Assembly (NCBI GenBank): GCA_935421215.2
Contig: OW285237.1
Location: 1,860,001-1,924,000 of the forward strand
Direction of reading: 5' to 3'
Origin: Melolontha melolontha
Lineage: Eukaryota; Arthropoda; Insecta; Coleoptera; Scarabaeidae
DNA: 64,000 nucleotides
The notes beneath the pieces are model-generated. The model searched no databases. It saw nothing but the letters and a program-made list of their open reading frames with translations, and had not been told where the DNA came from. Position 1 is the stretch's first letter, and each line of letters begins with the position of its first letter. A program made the position numbers and the translations under genes. Below are positions 22,740 through 33,249 of the stretch, piece by piece.

Positions 22740-23155
22740 CGATGATTTACTACGACTTTAGCCGGGCATTATCTCAACAACGGTTTTCTCTCACTTCGAC
22801 TTTTGACAATGAAAAACCATCTAAAATCACTGCATATCACTGGTTTAGTAAACTCAAATTGTAGTCGTCGTTCCCTTACGGACGAAATGGTCGTAGAAAA
22901 TTGGTTGTTGTGACAGAAAACAGCAAACTTATAAAGCGATATCGTCATGTAACATACCGTGAGATTGCCTTGAAAAAGATTCGTACTCGTTGGATCCCGC
23001 ATAATTTGACAATCGCTCAAAGAAAGTCTCGTGTGGATTGGTGCACTGAAATGCTCAAAAAATACAATAATATCCTTATAGGTGACGAATCTATGCGTAT
23101 GAGTCCTAATGCAAGCAACTGTCGATGGTCTGGATGTTCCAAGATGAGATAAACC
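22740..23155 (+). pseudogene. Mariner (SETMAR-type) transposase, N-terminal half
   Basis: Frameshifted reading gives DNEKPSKITAYHWFSKLK, then RHVTYREIALKKIRTRWIPH with NLTIAQRKSRVDWCTEMLKK and LIGDES, where the Asp of GDES is the first catalytic residue of a DD34D mariner. The order and spacing match the N-terminal half of mariner transposases of the SETMAR type. Internal deletions remove part of the second HTH. It stops at WMFQDEIN, exactly where a MITE begins (23156). Confidence 0.85.
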
Positions 23156-23553
23156 TTGAACTTAATCCAAATGAGAATTAATAATTATTAAAATCTCATT
23201 ACACATGCATTCCTCGTCAAATGTGTTACGTTTAATGCTACAATCCGTCAAACGAAGTTTTTATTAGAATGCAGACGCAACATGCCACGACGTCAACCTT
23301 TCCTGGTTATAAAGAAAATTTAAAAACGCGTAAATACTAGCATTTCAGTGAAATTCCAGTATGATGCGCCTTTCATGCATTTTTTCAATTGTTTACATAA
23401 GCAGGGAGGATTGACGTCGCGGCGTGTTGCATTAGAATTCTAGTACAGACTTAGTTTGACGGATTGTAGAACTAACGTAACAAATTTGGCGAAGAATGCA
23501 TGTAGAATGAGATTTTAATCATTATTAATTCTCATTTACATTAAGTTCAACTT
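23156..23553. repeat. MITE of about 400 bp with about 155-bp inverted arms
   Basis: Positions 23156-23310 and 23395-23553 are inverted copies; the arms begin TTGAACTTAATCCAAATGAG and share an inner GACGTCAACCTTTCC-type segment. The centre is about 85 bp. No protein is encoded. It interrupts mariner coding sequence at its left edge. The target duplication is not clear. A relative lies at 30185-30440. Confidence 0.8.
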
Positions 23554-23713
23554 ATTAAGTATACAGATTGTTATAAATCGAGTAGTATATTAGCGTGAAG
23601 GTCAGAACGGCTTGTAAACTGATTGTGAGATTAGCGATAGAGAAATTGATAGATACAATGCGATACGAACACGACCGCATTAACCAACTGGAATTCGAAC
23701 TTACCATGATATA

Positions 23714-25143
23714 ACAAGTGTTCATTTGAAAAGTCAATCTAGTAGCATGTGATTTACTGAGAACATTTTGAAGTATGTCGTAAATTAAAATTTACTACTT
23801 AACCTACGAAGTCGTATATTTTGACAGTTTCATACATACAAATAAATAACAAATAATAGGTATTTATTGAAAACTATAACAAATGTTGAAAATGTTGTCC
23901 TTCCAGATCAATGCACTTTAAAATCCTCCGTTCAAAATTTCTGATGATATTCTGCAACATGCAACTGGATTGTTATTAATTTCCATGCATTTCTGTTCGA
24001 TTCTCTGTAGCATATCATTCAAATTCAATATAGGTGTTCGAAATATGTTATCTTTTAGATAAGGTCACAAAAAGAAGTCGCAAGGTGTTAAATCGCATGA
24101 ACGTGCAGGCCAGGCAATTTCAGTATTTCGACTACTTATACGCTCATCAAAAATTCTCTTAAATAATCCAAAGATTCTGCAGTACAGTGACAAGGTGCTC
24201 CGTCTTGTTGGAAATATGCATTTTGAAGTTCATCATCATGCAACTGATTGACAAATGGTACCTTTGAGCATTTAACGTTCTCTGAAAAAATATTGGTCCA
24301 ATGATTCGTCTTTGGCTTATCGCTGCCCAAACACCAATTTTCTCTGGATGTAGCGATTCTTCATTAATTACATGTGGATTTACACTGCTCCAAATTTTTG
24401 TATTTTGTGAATTTAGGTATCCCGTTTCATAAAACCATGCTTCATCAGTAAAGATGACTCTTTGCGAAAGTTCTCCATTATTGTTCATATTTACAAACCA
24501 ATTACAAAACTGTTAGTCTACGTGGGTAATCAATTTCTAACAATTCTTGTACTGCTGTGACACGGTATGGATAAAGTTGCATATCTTTTTTTAATAACTT
24601 GTGAGTTGTATCAACAGAAAGGTTTATTTGTTGACTCAAATGTCGAACAGATGTTTGTGGTTCACTTTCCATTATTTCTTCAACACGATTTACAACTTGA
24701 GGTGTACGTTTCTTAACTGCTCCGCTGCCTGATTTTCTTAAGAGACTACCAGTTTCAGAAAAAGTTTTAAAGTTCTATCCAAAGTATTCTTAAATTGTAT
24801 TATAATCTATTACAAAATGTGGAAACTCAACTTGAAATTCTACCATGCAATCTTGAACTGAATAAACCCATAAACCATCAATTTTATTACCACTTCGAAA
24901 ATAAGCCTGGACTAAAAAAATTTTATGTTCTAAAGTGAAAGCCATTTTAAAACTGAGAAGCAATTTATTTAATCCAGAATCGACGCACGATTATTTTATG
25001 CACTAACTGATATTTATGATTGACATTATCAAATGTCATTTGGATTTACGTTTACGGAACAACAAACACATACTAATATAATTGCGTCTCATTCTATCAA
25101 AATTTCAGAGTAACCTAGATTGACTTTTCAAATGAACACACGT
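23714..25143 (-). mobile_element. DD41D IS630-type element
   Basis: Both ends contain a perfect 25-bp inverted match (GTGTTCATTTGAAAAGTCAA plus TCTAG) set a few bases in from TA dinucleotides at 23712-23713 and 25144-25145. The whole interior is occupied by one minus-strand transposase gene. Element length is 1430 bp. Confidence 0.85.
23874..24945 (-). pseudogene. DD41D transposase, degenerate
   Basis: The frame opens with ATG at 24945 (MAFTLEHKIFLVQAYFRSGN) and contains an HTH-like N-terminal domain, then IFTDEAWF (first Asp), QQDGAPCH (second Asp) and SCDLTPCDFFL (third Asp). Allowing one frameshift near 24147, the last two are 41 residues apart. Lesions include stops near 24790, a frameshift near 24510, a further frameshift near 24290, and TGA in place of Trp after DFFL. 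The C-terminus reads GQHFQHLL-like before the stop at 23874. It fills the element and is its only gene. Confidence 0.85.
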
Positions 25144-25145
25144 TA

Positions 25146-25639
25146 ATACATGTCTGATGTATGACAAGGAAGGATAATATACATTTCTTCCTTGTCTTAC
25201 ATAAGGAATTTGCCTATGTACCAGTCGATTGTTACACATTTTTCAATGTTGTTAGATTTAATAAGCCACTCTGCTCATAAGTAGAGTGAATACGATTTAA
25301 ACTTCTTACATAAAGTATATTTGTACCAGATGAAGTAAATGTGAAATAAGTGAAGATTGAAAAGAGTTGTTATTGCTTTATGTCTAATAGCATAGTTTTC
25401 ATTCGATATATTTCCTTTGACCAGAATAAAAAATGTCTTAGATGATTATGTATTATCTTCTTATTTGCACAGATTACCGCAGTGCAATGGACCATTAAAA
25501 TAGTGTTCGTCTTCAAACTGCATGTACCAAACGAAATATAACGAACTTATAAAAGTGGAAGGCATGTTTCCGAATATCGTGTACTGACGATTTCTAATAA
25601 GAATGAAATGATCGTATTTACGCATTTCGAGATGGACGC
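25146..25639. other. No gene recognised
   Basis: AT-rich sequence between the DD41D element and the second mariner fragment. If the two mariner halves belong together, this part is a further insertion of unknown origin. Confidence 0.4.
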
Positions 25640-26010
25640 ATTTTTTCAATTGAGCTAAACCTAACAAAAGTTGTTCGCACATGAAACATTTCGAAGCAAA
25701 TGATCACTTGAAGTGAGCATGTGGTTACACTGTCACTAGGGGATGGTACAACGGTCGATTCTGAATAGATCACAACCATTTGTTCGGTAGTCTTTAGAGA
25801 AATAAAAAAAAAACACGACAATATGAGGTCTTAAATATCAGCACAAACAATTCTATATTTGACCGGTCAAAACATCGAACAGAGTCATCTGCTGTACAGC
25901 TCTGATTTGGTACCCAATAATCTCTTTTTGTTTCTGTACGTGAAAAATAAACTACGTTGTGAACGATTTTCGAAGCCAGAAGAAATGGTTAATGCATGTC
26001 ACCACGGAGA
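25640..26010 (+). pseudogene. Mariner (SETMAR-type) transposase, C-terminal half
   Basis: The frames read LNLTKVVRT, ISKQMIT, a VDSE-ITTIC segment, and then TGQNIEQSHLLYSSDLVPNN with LFLFLYVKNKLRCERFSKPE and HHGEYFEKT. This is the order of the C-terminal half of mariner transposases. The third catalytic Asp (usually APNDF) is Asn here. It continues in order and strand from the N-terminal half at 22740-23155, and the two overlap by the short motif GAG-TAAACCT, so they could be halves of one element. Confidence 0.8.
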
Positions 26011-27088
26011 ATATTTTGAAAAAACAATAAAATCATTTCCAATGATAAATATTTGTTTTTTATTCCTGATACATAAACAGCGAACGTTCGTATAATTACA
26101 ATTTATAATTTCTTGAGAGATAAATTCTATTTACATACAGATATTTATATTGCATATAGCATATAGGTATTTTAAAAGTTAATTAAAAGAACGCTTCCTA
26201 ATTATTAATAACCGTAGTTGATTCAGCGATCATACACATTTCCTTATATTTATTCACAAGTGAACGTGATGCATTTCAGAAGTTATAAATTGAAGTCTGC
26301 GAACCGGTAATGAGGAAGACCTTTGGATGCAGCTTCAATAGATACTCACCATGGGGATCATTACTTGCCTTATTGTTCACAGTGCACGCACACACTTAAA
26401 ATAATGTTGTAATCTACAGTAGATGTCTGTCATGCGTCAGTCTAACCTCCGGGTTAGATATTTTTTGCTATCCACCGCCTTTAATTAATGATTGTGTGTT
26501 CTGGTAAATACATATTCTGCAGTGCCGCTCTTAGTGTACAATCAATAATAATCAAGATGGTATTCCTTTTTATTTAGCCGTGAATTTCTTAGTATTGAAC
26601 GTTCTAGCTATTAAACTGCATTTAATTTAAATTTTTTTTTTGTAATATTTTTGTAACTGAAGCTGATTGTTTAAAATAAAATAAAACTAATAATGATATT
26701 TACGATATTTCTTTGCTTTAAAATACGAAATGTCACCTTTAGATGTTCACCGCTTTTATATAACTGAGAATTACATATATAAATGGATTTCTTCACTTCT
26801 AGATAAACTTAATCTACAAGATAGGTTTGTGTTAGAGTTAAGAGTTCTTGATAAATACAATGCTTTTAATATTTCGTTGCGTATACATGTTCCTAAGTTA
26901 AGAAAGGTTAGGTATGGTTATTTTTTTTGAGGTAATTTCGCTTTAATTAAATATTTAAGGAAATATTATACAATTTAACGTTTCGACTTGTTATTGTCTT
27001 CTTCAGAAAAAAAGAAATATTACTTATATTGTAGGTTGGTAAACTATTTCTTTAACTACAATTTTTAAATAATAATATTATTATTTTA
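26011..27088. other. No gene recognised
   Basis: AT-rich sequence with no credible frame. The last 8 bases (TTATTTTA) abut a hAT terminus but do not match the bases outside the proposed right end. Confidence 0.4.
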
Positions 27089-29633
27089 CAGTGGCGTGTC
27101 GTGGGGTTTGAGTCTGGAGGGGCGCACCAGAAATCAAATACCATATGACATATTTGAAAATTGCGCGAAAAAGTATCCGTTCATAACATTTATTTAAGTT
27201 GAATAAATACATAGGAATTAAAAAATATTATTACCTACAATAACGACAAAAACAATAATAATTGTAAATCAAAACGGAAAAAATCCAAAATAAGGGGCTC
27301 ATTTTAAACAAAAAGCCACCTACCTTAAAATTCAAGTTTGCAAAAACGAAGAGCTGGAACAGCGGAATAGTTTTTATAATGTCATAAAAAATCACTTCAC
27401 AAAGTAGGTAGCCACGGTTTATAAGTAGGAAAAAGAAAGAACAACATATTTACACAGATTAAACTAAACAAAATGGGTGGGTAAGTCATTTTTTTAAATG
27501 AAATCCGCTGTGCGGTCCTTCATGGAAATGAATTTTTCGATGACTTTATCATCAAAATTGTTTATTTCGTGCACTAAATTTCGATTTATGGACATCATAG
27601 CTAAAGCATTTAGTCTGTCATTAAGTCATGGTATTTCGCAAAAATGTTTTTATGTGTTTAAGCGTCGAAAAAGTGCGTTCTGCTTTGGCTGTTGTCATTG
27701 GAGTCGTCACGATAAATTTTAATATTTTCGATGTTTCGATAAATGTTTCACTAAGGTTATTTTCCATAATAAATAAAAGAAGATTCATTGCTCCATCAAT
27801 TTCTTTTAAATCTTCTCTCGAGTAAATTACCTCCAACTCAGTTCTTTCTTAATCTTGATTTGCTCAACATCGGATAAAATGAACATACATCGTTTAAAAC
27901 AGTCACAGGGAAATTTTTTGAAAACTCTGAATATTTATCTTTGTTAAAAAGATCAGCCGCTTGTAATTGACCTCGGTAAGAAAAGCGTTCCTTCATTTGT
28001 ACTGTAATTATATCACAAACTTCTTTGGCAATAACACTTCGAAAATTATCATCCATTCGCTTTCTTTTAGATGTTTGATATTCTGATTCAACAATGTTTT
28101 TGAGAGAATCAATTTGATTTCTAATGTCAGATACACTTTTCTCGAAAATTAGTAAGTCTTTTTGCAACTGTACGCTGTCCTTATTTTTAGATTGTAATTG
28201 ATTATACAGTATGTCAATATGCGGCAAAATTTTATGGAAGAATTTTAACCAAAATATAAATTCGGGATCTTCCAATGCTCTTCTTAGACCGGATGCTTCA
28301 TTTGAAGTAACACTTTTCTCACATCTGGTTTCAATTTCTTCGAACACTTCTACAAGCTTTTCAAGATTTTCGTGAACAAAATTAACTGTGCGAATATTAT
28401 AATTCCATCTAGTTGTCACCGCCCTTGGTAATCTTTTATTTATTTTCTCTTGCAAAACATCACAACGATGAGATGAGTTTGAAAAAAAACAGGTATGGCC
28501 GACAGATTATTAAAAAACACGCGTACTTCTGCATTTTGTGATGCCGATTTCTGCATAATGAGGTTGATGGGCATAACAATGAATAAAATGAGCATTGGGA
28601 TATTTTGTTTTAATTTGAGCTTGAACGCCTCTGTTCATACCGCTCATAACATTTGCGCCGTCATACGTTTGACCTATTAATTTTTGGGGAGTTTTTAAAA
28701 CTAGGGGGTCAATTTCATTTTCAATGCATGTTTTTAACCCATCAGCTGTTTTATCTTTCACCCTTATAAAACCCCAAAAATATTCACGGATGGAGCCTTC
28801 ACAAAAATATCTTAATATTAAAACCATTTGACAATAATTTGAGATATCAGTGGTTTCATCGCATTGAATTGATAAATAGTCTGCCGTTTCAATTTGCTTA
28901 CAAATTTATTCCCTACACACTTGTAACATACTGTCTAGGATTGCATTCTGGATAGTATTTGAGGTCCCTTTAAAAACGGTTGCCGTACGTAAATGTTCTT
29001 TTAGTATATTGTCCAGCTCTGCAGTGAAATTAATTAGTTCTTTAAATATTCCTTGGTTCTCAGAGGATTCACTTTCATCATGACCTCTAAGTGCTAAATC
29101 AATAGCACTACAAAATTTTACACAACTGATTATCCTTTTTAAAATATGTCTATTTTTCTCGACCTTATTATTATGCGAAATAATACTTTCTCTGTATGCA
29201 GAGCTTAAGTGGGACATAATATTAACCTTACCGAGTACAGCAAAGGCAGTACAAGAATTGATGTGATCACGAGACGATTCATCTTTCCTCATTTTTTCAG
29301 GAAGATGGTGTAAATCATTGATTCCTCTTCTTGCCCAGTTGGGGTCCATTCTAGAGTCGGCTTTATAAAAAAACAAGCACGGAAAACAGTACAACAAATT
29401 TGTTATTTCACACCCACATATCCAGTTGTTTTTTTTTAATATCTTTTGAAAACCGACGCGTAAAAGTCCGGTTTTCGGTTTTTCGTTCACAAGTTTGTGA
29501 CAACTTTATATTTGGCAACGGCCTATCAAAATTTATTTGAATAATATTATTTACGAAATTAATTATTTATTATGACTAATCACACCCGAAGTATATTATA
29601 CGATACGGTACGATAGTCCTGTAGACGGCACTG
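27089..29633 (-). mobile_element. hAT element of the ZMYM/TTF type
   Basis: The left edge CAGTGGCGTGTCGTGGGG is a typical hAT terminus. The best inverted partner is ...CTGTAGACGGCACTG ending at 29633, which shares CAGTG and CGT. The flanking 8-mers do not match, so the right boundary is tentative. A minus-strand transposase gene fills the element. Confidence 0.65.
27498..29490 (-). pseudogene. hAT transposase with TTF-type zinc finger, frameshifted
   Basis: Reading from 29490 down, an N-terminal zinc-finger region (NNWICGCEITNLLYCFPCLF) resembles the TTF finger of ZMYM1-like hAT proteins. Catalytic motifs are IQCDETTDIS (first Asp, about 28860), QTYDGANVMSG (second Asp, about 28660) and TAKAERTFSTLKHIKTF (Glu, about 27680). 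Lesions are one in-frame TAA (28908-28906) and frameshifts near 28510, 28480, 27840 and 27625. Long clean stretches remain (194, 105 and 205 codons), which makes this one of the younger hAT copies in the window. Confidence 0.9.
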
Positions 29634-29944
29634 AAACACTGGCCACTAGATAACTGTGCCGTAAAATATCCTAAATGTTTTTATGGAATCGTGTACTATC
29701 GGCCAATATCAGGTCACATTCACCAGGAATCTATAATGATTTATGCAGGCCGCAGCGTATTTGCGCCTTAATATAATTCTGTGGGTTCTAACAACGTTAG
29801 ACAACGAAAACTGAGTTCAGTTTTTTGAAATTTGGAAATTTTAACTACTTATATGAATAATAATAATAAAATGAATAGTAATAATAAATATTTAAATTTA
29901 ACAAATTCAAAGAAAATGAATAGTATTTCTTTGAGGTTGAAATA

Positions 29945-30065
29945 TATCTAAGATAGTAAAATTAGTGTATCAAGGTGTACAAGTTTTGTGTTTTTGTTAC
30001 TTGAAATGAAGTCTACTTTACACTCCTAAAATTTGAACATAACGATACGGGACACTTATATATTC
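29945..30065 (+). repeat. Solo terminal repeat of the 46-kb DD41D family
   Basis: TTTTGTTACTTGAAATGAAG, TCTACTTTACACTCCTAAAA and CATAACGATACGGGACA occur here almost as in the right end of the element at 45964-47723. No transposase and no opposite end were found beside it, so it is a solo or truncated terminus. The DNA before it (29634-29944) holds nothing I recognise. Confidence 0.75.
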
Positions 30066-30184
30066 GATTTTGTTCATTTTTATATAAAATCAATGCTCGA
30101 CACCATGAACTGACAGACTATAAAATTAATAATGTTGCAAATGTTTTGTAAATTGGCAAACGAGTTACCAAGGCATATGTGTAA

Positions 30185-30440
30185 TAAACTTACTGTAAAT
30201 GAGAACTAATTAGTGTTAAATCTCACATTACATATAAAGGTCGCTTAATCTGCTGCGTTAACTTCTACATTTCGATAAACTAAGTTTTTACCAGTGTGTA
30301 GAAACGCTAAACGTCGTGACGTCACCTTTCTGGTTGTTAGAATAATGAAAAATTCGTGAAAAATTGCATCCATTCCGGAATGCATCTACATATTCTAGGA
30401 TGGATATGATTTTTCACGAATTTTTCATTATTCTTAGGTA
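30185..30440 (+). repeat. Relative of the 23.2-kb MITE, with a long hairpin
   Basis: The first 155 bp follow the left arm of the MITE at 23156-23553 (AAATGAGAACTAATTAGTGT ... GACGTCACCTTTCTGG). In place of the MITE's right arm comes a separate hairpin: AGAATAATGAAAAATTCGTG at 30339 is matched in reverse complement up to about 30434. So the shared left end has been joined to a different inverted structure. Confidence 0.65.
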
Positions 30441-31679
30441 TATGTGATTAAAAGAAAACGTAATGGGAAACTGCATTAAAATTTTAAACTGTCTGGTTTG
30501 GGACGATAAAAACTCGTTGCGACCGTTATTTTAATATGACCATACTGTATTTTACTTAAATTCAGTAATGTAATAGTAGATATATTCTTAGGATTCCTTC
30601 GCTCTTAAAACAACTAGAAGTAATTTAATATTTAAATGAGAATGGGTATTCTATTATTTATTAAATCAATTCACCGTCATAGGTGAGCGATCTCGTTGGT
30701 ATCTTATCATAGTCACGCCCATCAAAACAACACGATTGGCCACTTAAAGTAAATAACCGCGGGAACGAAGATAAGGAGGAAGCATGGCGGAAAATTATTG
30801 AAATTGTCTATGTATAAATACTCTGGCGTGCAAGTTTATGTAGTAATCTGTACGCTACCTATATAGATCTAGTCACGTGCACGCCCGCTTAATATCAAAA
30901 ACAATAAAGTTTTATTGCGCAAATTTATTATCTGATGGTAATTTAAGATCGCTCGTATTTTCAAGCTGACCTTTCAACCACTACAAGTTAGCTCTAAGTG
31001 CATTCTCTTCTATACGTCTCTCATATTGCTCGATATTTTTATTCTTAATTTTATTACTGTGAAATAACCTCTTTTCATGTACGTACAACTTGATTCAAAT
31101 ACTGATAACTGAAAATTGTTGTAATGGTATTTTACAAATAAGAGCTTGAGGATTAAACATACATTCGCCATCACAAAGACTTAATTTGCATTCATCTATT
31201 CTTGAAGATGGTGGGCTATATTGTTACCACAGATATTGAAATGAAATTTTAAATATAAAACGATTATAGAACGGAATGTACATTAGGCTGGGTCACATAT
31301 TGCAATGAACTGTGCCTTTGCTTATTAGGTCAGCTCACGACAACTGTCCGAACTAGCTCAGTGGTAAATACTTGTGCCGGAAACTTCCTTCTCTCGAGCT
31401 TTCGTTGATTTCTCTCCAGCAAAAGATGTGGACAAAATAACAAAAGTCAAATAAAAGGTCGCATTTACACTTAATTATTTTAATTAAAAAGAAAAAAAAA
31501 TAGAAAAACCCCTTTTAAAAATGAAAAGGGAGCTAAAGCGTGATAAACAGTAGCAGGAAGGAAGGAAACAGTCTGTGTGATAAAACACACGCACACAGAG
31601 AAAAACCTCCTGTAACTCGCGAGCAAACATAAAATTAATAAAAATTCTTTCAATGGAGACTGTGGTTGAATAAAAATTT
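30441..31679. other. No gene recognised; a weak tRNA-like A box near 31355
   Basis: At 31352-31368 CTAGCTCAGTGGTAAAT looks like the D-arm region of a tRNA, but no B box or T arm follows, so it may be a SINE remnant. The rest is AT-rich without frames of note. A minus-strand frame at 31484-31741 is low-complexity. Confidence 0.4.
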
Positions 31680-31720
31680 AAAAAAGGTATATAACCCCTT
31701 ACCACAATTATTAGTCGTAT

Positions 31721-31763
31721 CCTAAATACGTATTTCGACAACTAAGTTGTCATCATCAGTAGG
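31721..31763 (-). ncRNA. Hammerhead-ribozyme-like motif, arm 1
   Basis: Minus strand: stem I CCUA/UAGG, CUGAUGA, one unpaired U, stem II GACAAC/GUUGUC with loop UUA, GAAA, stem III built on the palindrome AUACGUAU, then U-U before stem I closes. The order and junctions match a type I hammerhead with a palindromic stem III, as in minimal hammerheads thought to act as dimers. The extra U next to stem II is non-canonical. Confidence 0.55.
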
Positions 31764-32058
31764 TAAAAACTACTAATTAAAAGTCGCACATGGGGCACAG
31801 TAAAGCAAGAGAAACGCTTCCGCACAACTACTATACACTGCATCCCCGTATAGACTAAATTTAACATGCCAATCTAAACTACGAGACAAATACTTACCTA
31901 CTTAAGGAAAAGGTCTAAACATGTGTTAAATTGTCGAATTGTTGTTAGATTGGCATGTTAAATTTAGTCTATACGGGGATGCAGTGTATAGTAGTTGTGC
32001 GGAAGCGTTTCTCTTGCTTTACTGTGCCCCATGTGCGACTTTTAATTAGTAGTTTTTA

Positions 32059-32101
32059 CCTACTGATGATGACAACTTAGTTATCGAAATACGTATTTAG
32101 G
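32059..32101 (+). ncRNA. Hammerhead-ribozyme-like motif, arm 2
   Basis: The inverted partner of the motif at 31721-31763 on the plus strand. Same layout; stem II carries one G-to-A change (GUUAUC), which breaks one C-G pair (leaving C-A). Confidence 0.5.
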
Positions 32102-32159
32102 ATATGACTAATAATTGTGGTAAGGGGTTATATACCTTTTTTAAATAAAATTAATAGAC

Positions 32160-33249
32160 TGTCAAGAAAATTTCCAATTTTAAAATCTAAATTATAAACC
32201 CAAAACAAAACAATCGTAAATAGACTAAACGTCAAAACACGAAATTTACTTTACTCGTGCGCAAATAAACACAATGACAAATCTCCCCTCCAATCCTGAC
32301 TTTCAAAATCTCTTGAAATCCTGTGACAAGAAAAAACTCCCTCAAAAAATATGGTAATTTTGTTAGCTTTCTATGTTATACTTTAATATAAAAAATGATT
32401 CAAAATTACATACAAATACAAAGATCTTTGATTTATCATGAAACAGAAATTTATAATGCAAATGTAAAAACTTACGTTCGTAACACTTTTACACAGAAAA
32501 ACTATAGTAGCGAGAGATATCAAATATAATATGAATTAACAAATATACGAGATCAAAACCACTCGTAAGAAAACGTATTTGAAATTTAAATACACATAAA
32601 ACACTCTAAAACAAATAAACCCGACTTTAAATCAATTCTACATGAATGTAAAAAATGATGTTTTTTACACTCGACTATACAAAGCAACGAAGTTGATATC
32701 TCTGTTCTAAACCGGCAAAATATGCAGACATCGGACATCTCCAGTTCAAAATAATACCGCAAGTCGGAACAACTTCCGATGCAATCATAAATATACAAAC
32801 CCGGACAAAACAATAATCCCAAAATTTTACACATTTAAATATACAATATAAAATCAGTACATTTTAAATAAATGTCATGTCATAAATACATTATAAGTTC
32901 AATATAATTCTTCTTCGGGGAAAAGTTCACTGCAATATGTATGAAGAAAAAAAATTTTTTTTTATGGGCACGGTGACAAAAAGATGCCAAATTATAAGTG
33001 TTATTAGGTTACGAAGTTTGGTAGCAATCGGAGTTAATCTTCTGCCTCCGGTTTAATGTTGAATCTTTCAAAAATGTACTTAAAAAAAGAACTTAAAGCA
33101 TGATATATAAAATTACTCTAATTAAGTTTATTTATTTGGAAAAGTTAGAAATCAATTGTAATTATGGTTATTTAGAGAAAAAAAGCATGACAAAATTTTT
33201 TTACAATAGTGCAAGAAAGGATAATCATAAAAATAATGAATATAAGAGT
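32160..33249. other. No gene recognised
   Basis: AT-rich sequence with a few short frames, the longest 82 codons on the minus strand, with no motifs. The last part is the 3' flank of the minus-strand gene that follows. Confidence 0.4.

Larger units (their letters stand above)
31681..32141. repeat. Foldback: about 200-bp near-perfect inverted arms with 61-bp loop
   Basis: 31681-31887 and 31949-32141 are almost exact inverted copies, beginning AAAAAGGTATATAACCCCTT. The loop is 31888-31948. Each arm contains one hammerhead-like core facing outwards to the arm end. No protein is encoded. A truncated relative lies at 51515-51800. The high identity of the arms points to a young element or to ongoing gene conversion. 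Confidence 0.9.

Noticed and set aside
25461..25682. Minus-strand 73-codon frame
   Set aside because: It lies partly opposite the mariner C-terminal relic and shows no family features.
31352..31420. tRNA gene
   Set aside because: Only an A-box-like D-arm region is present; there is no T arm or B box and no acceptor pairing.
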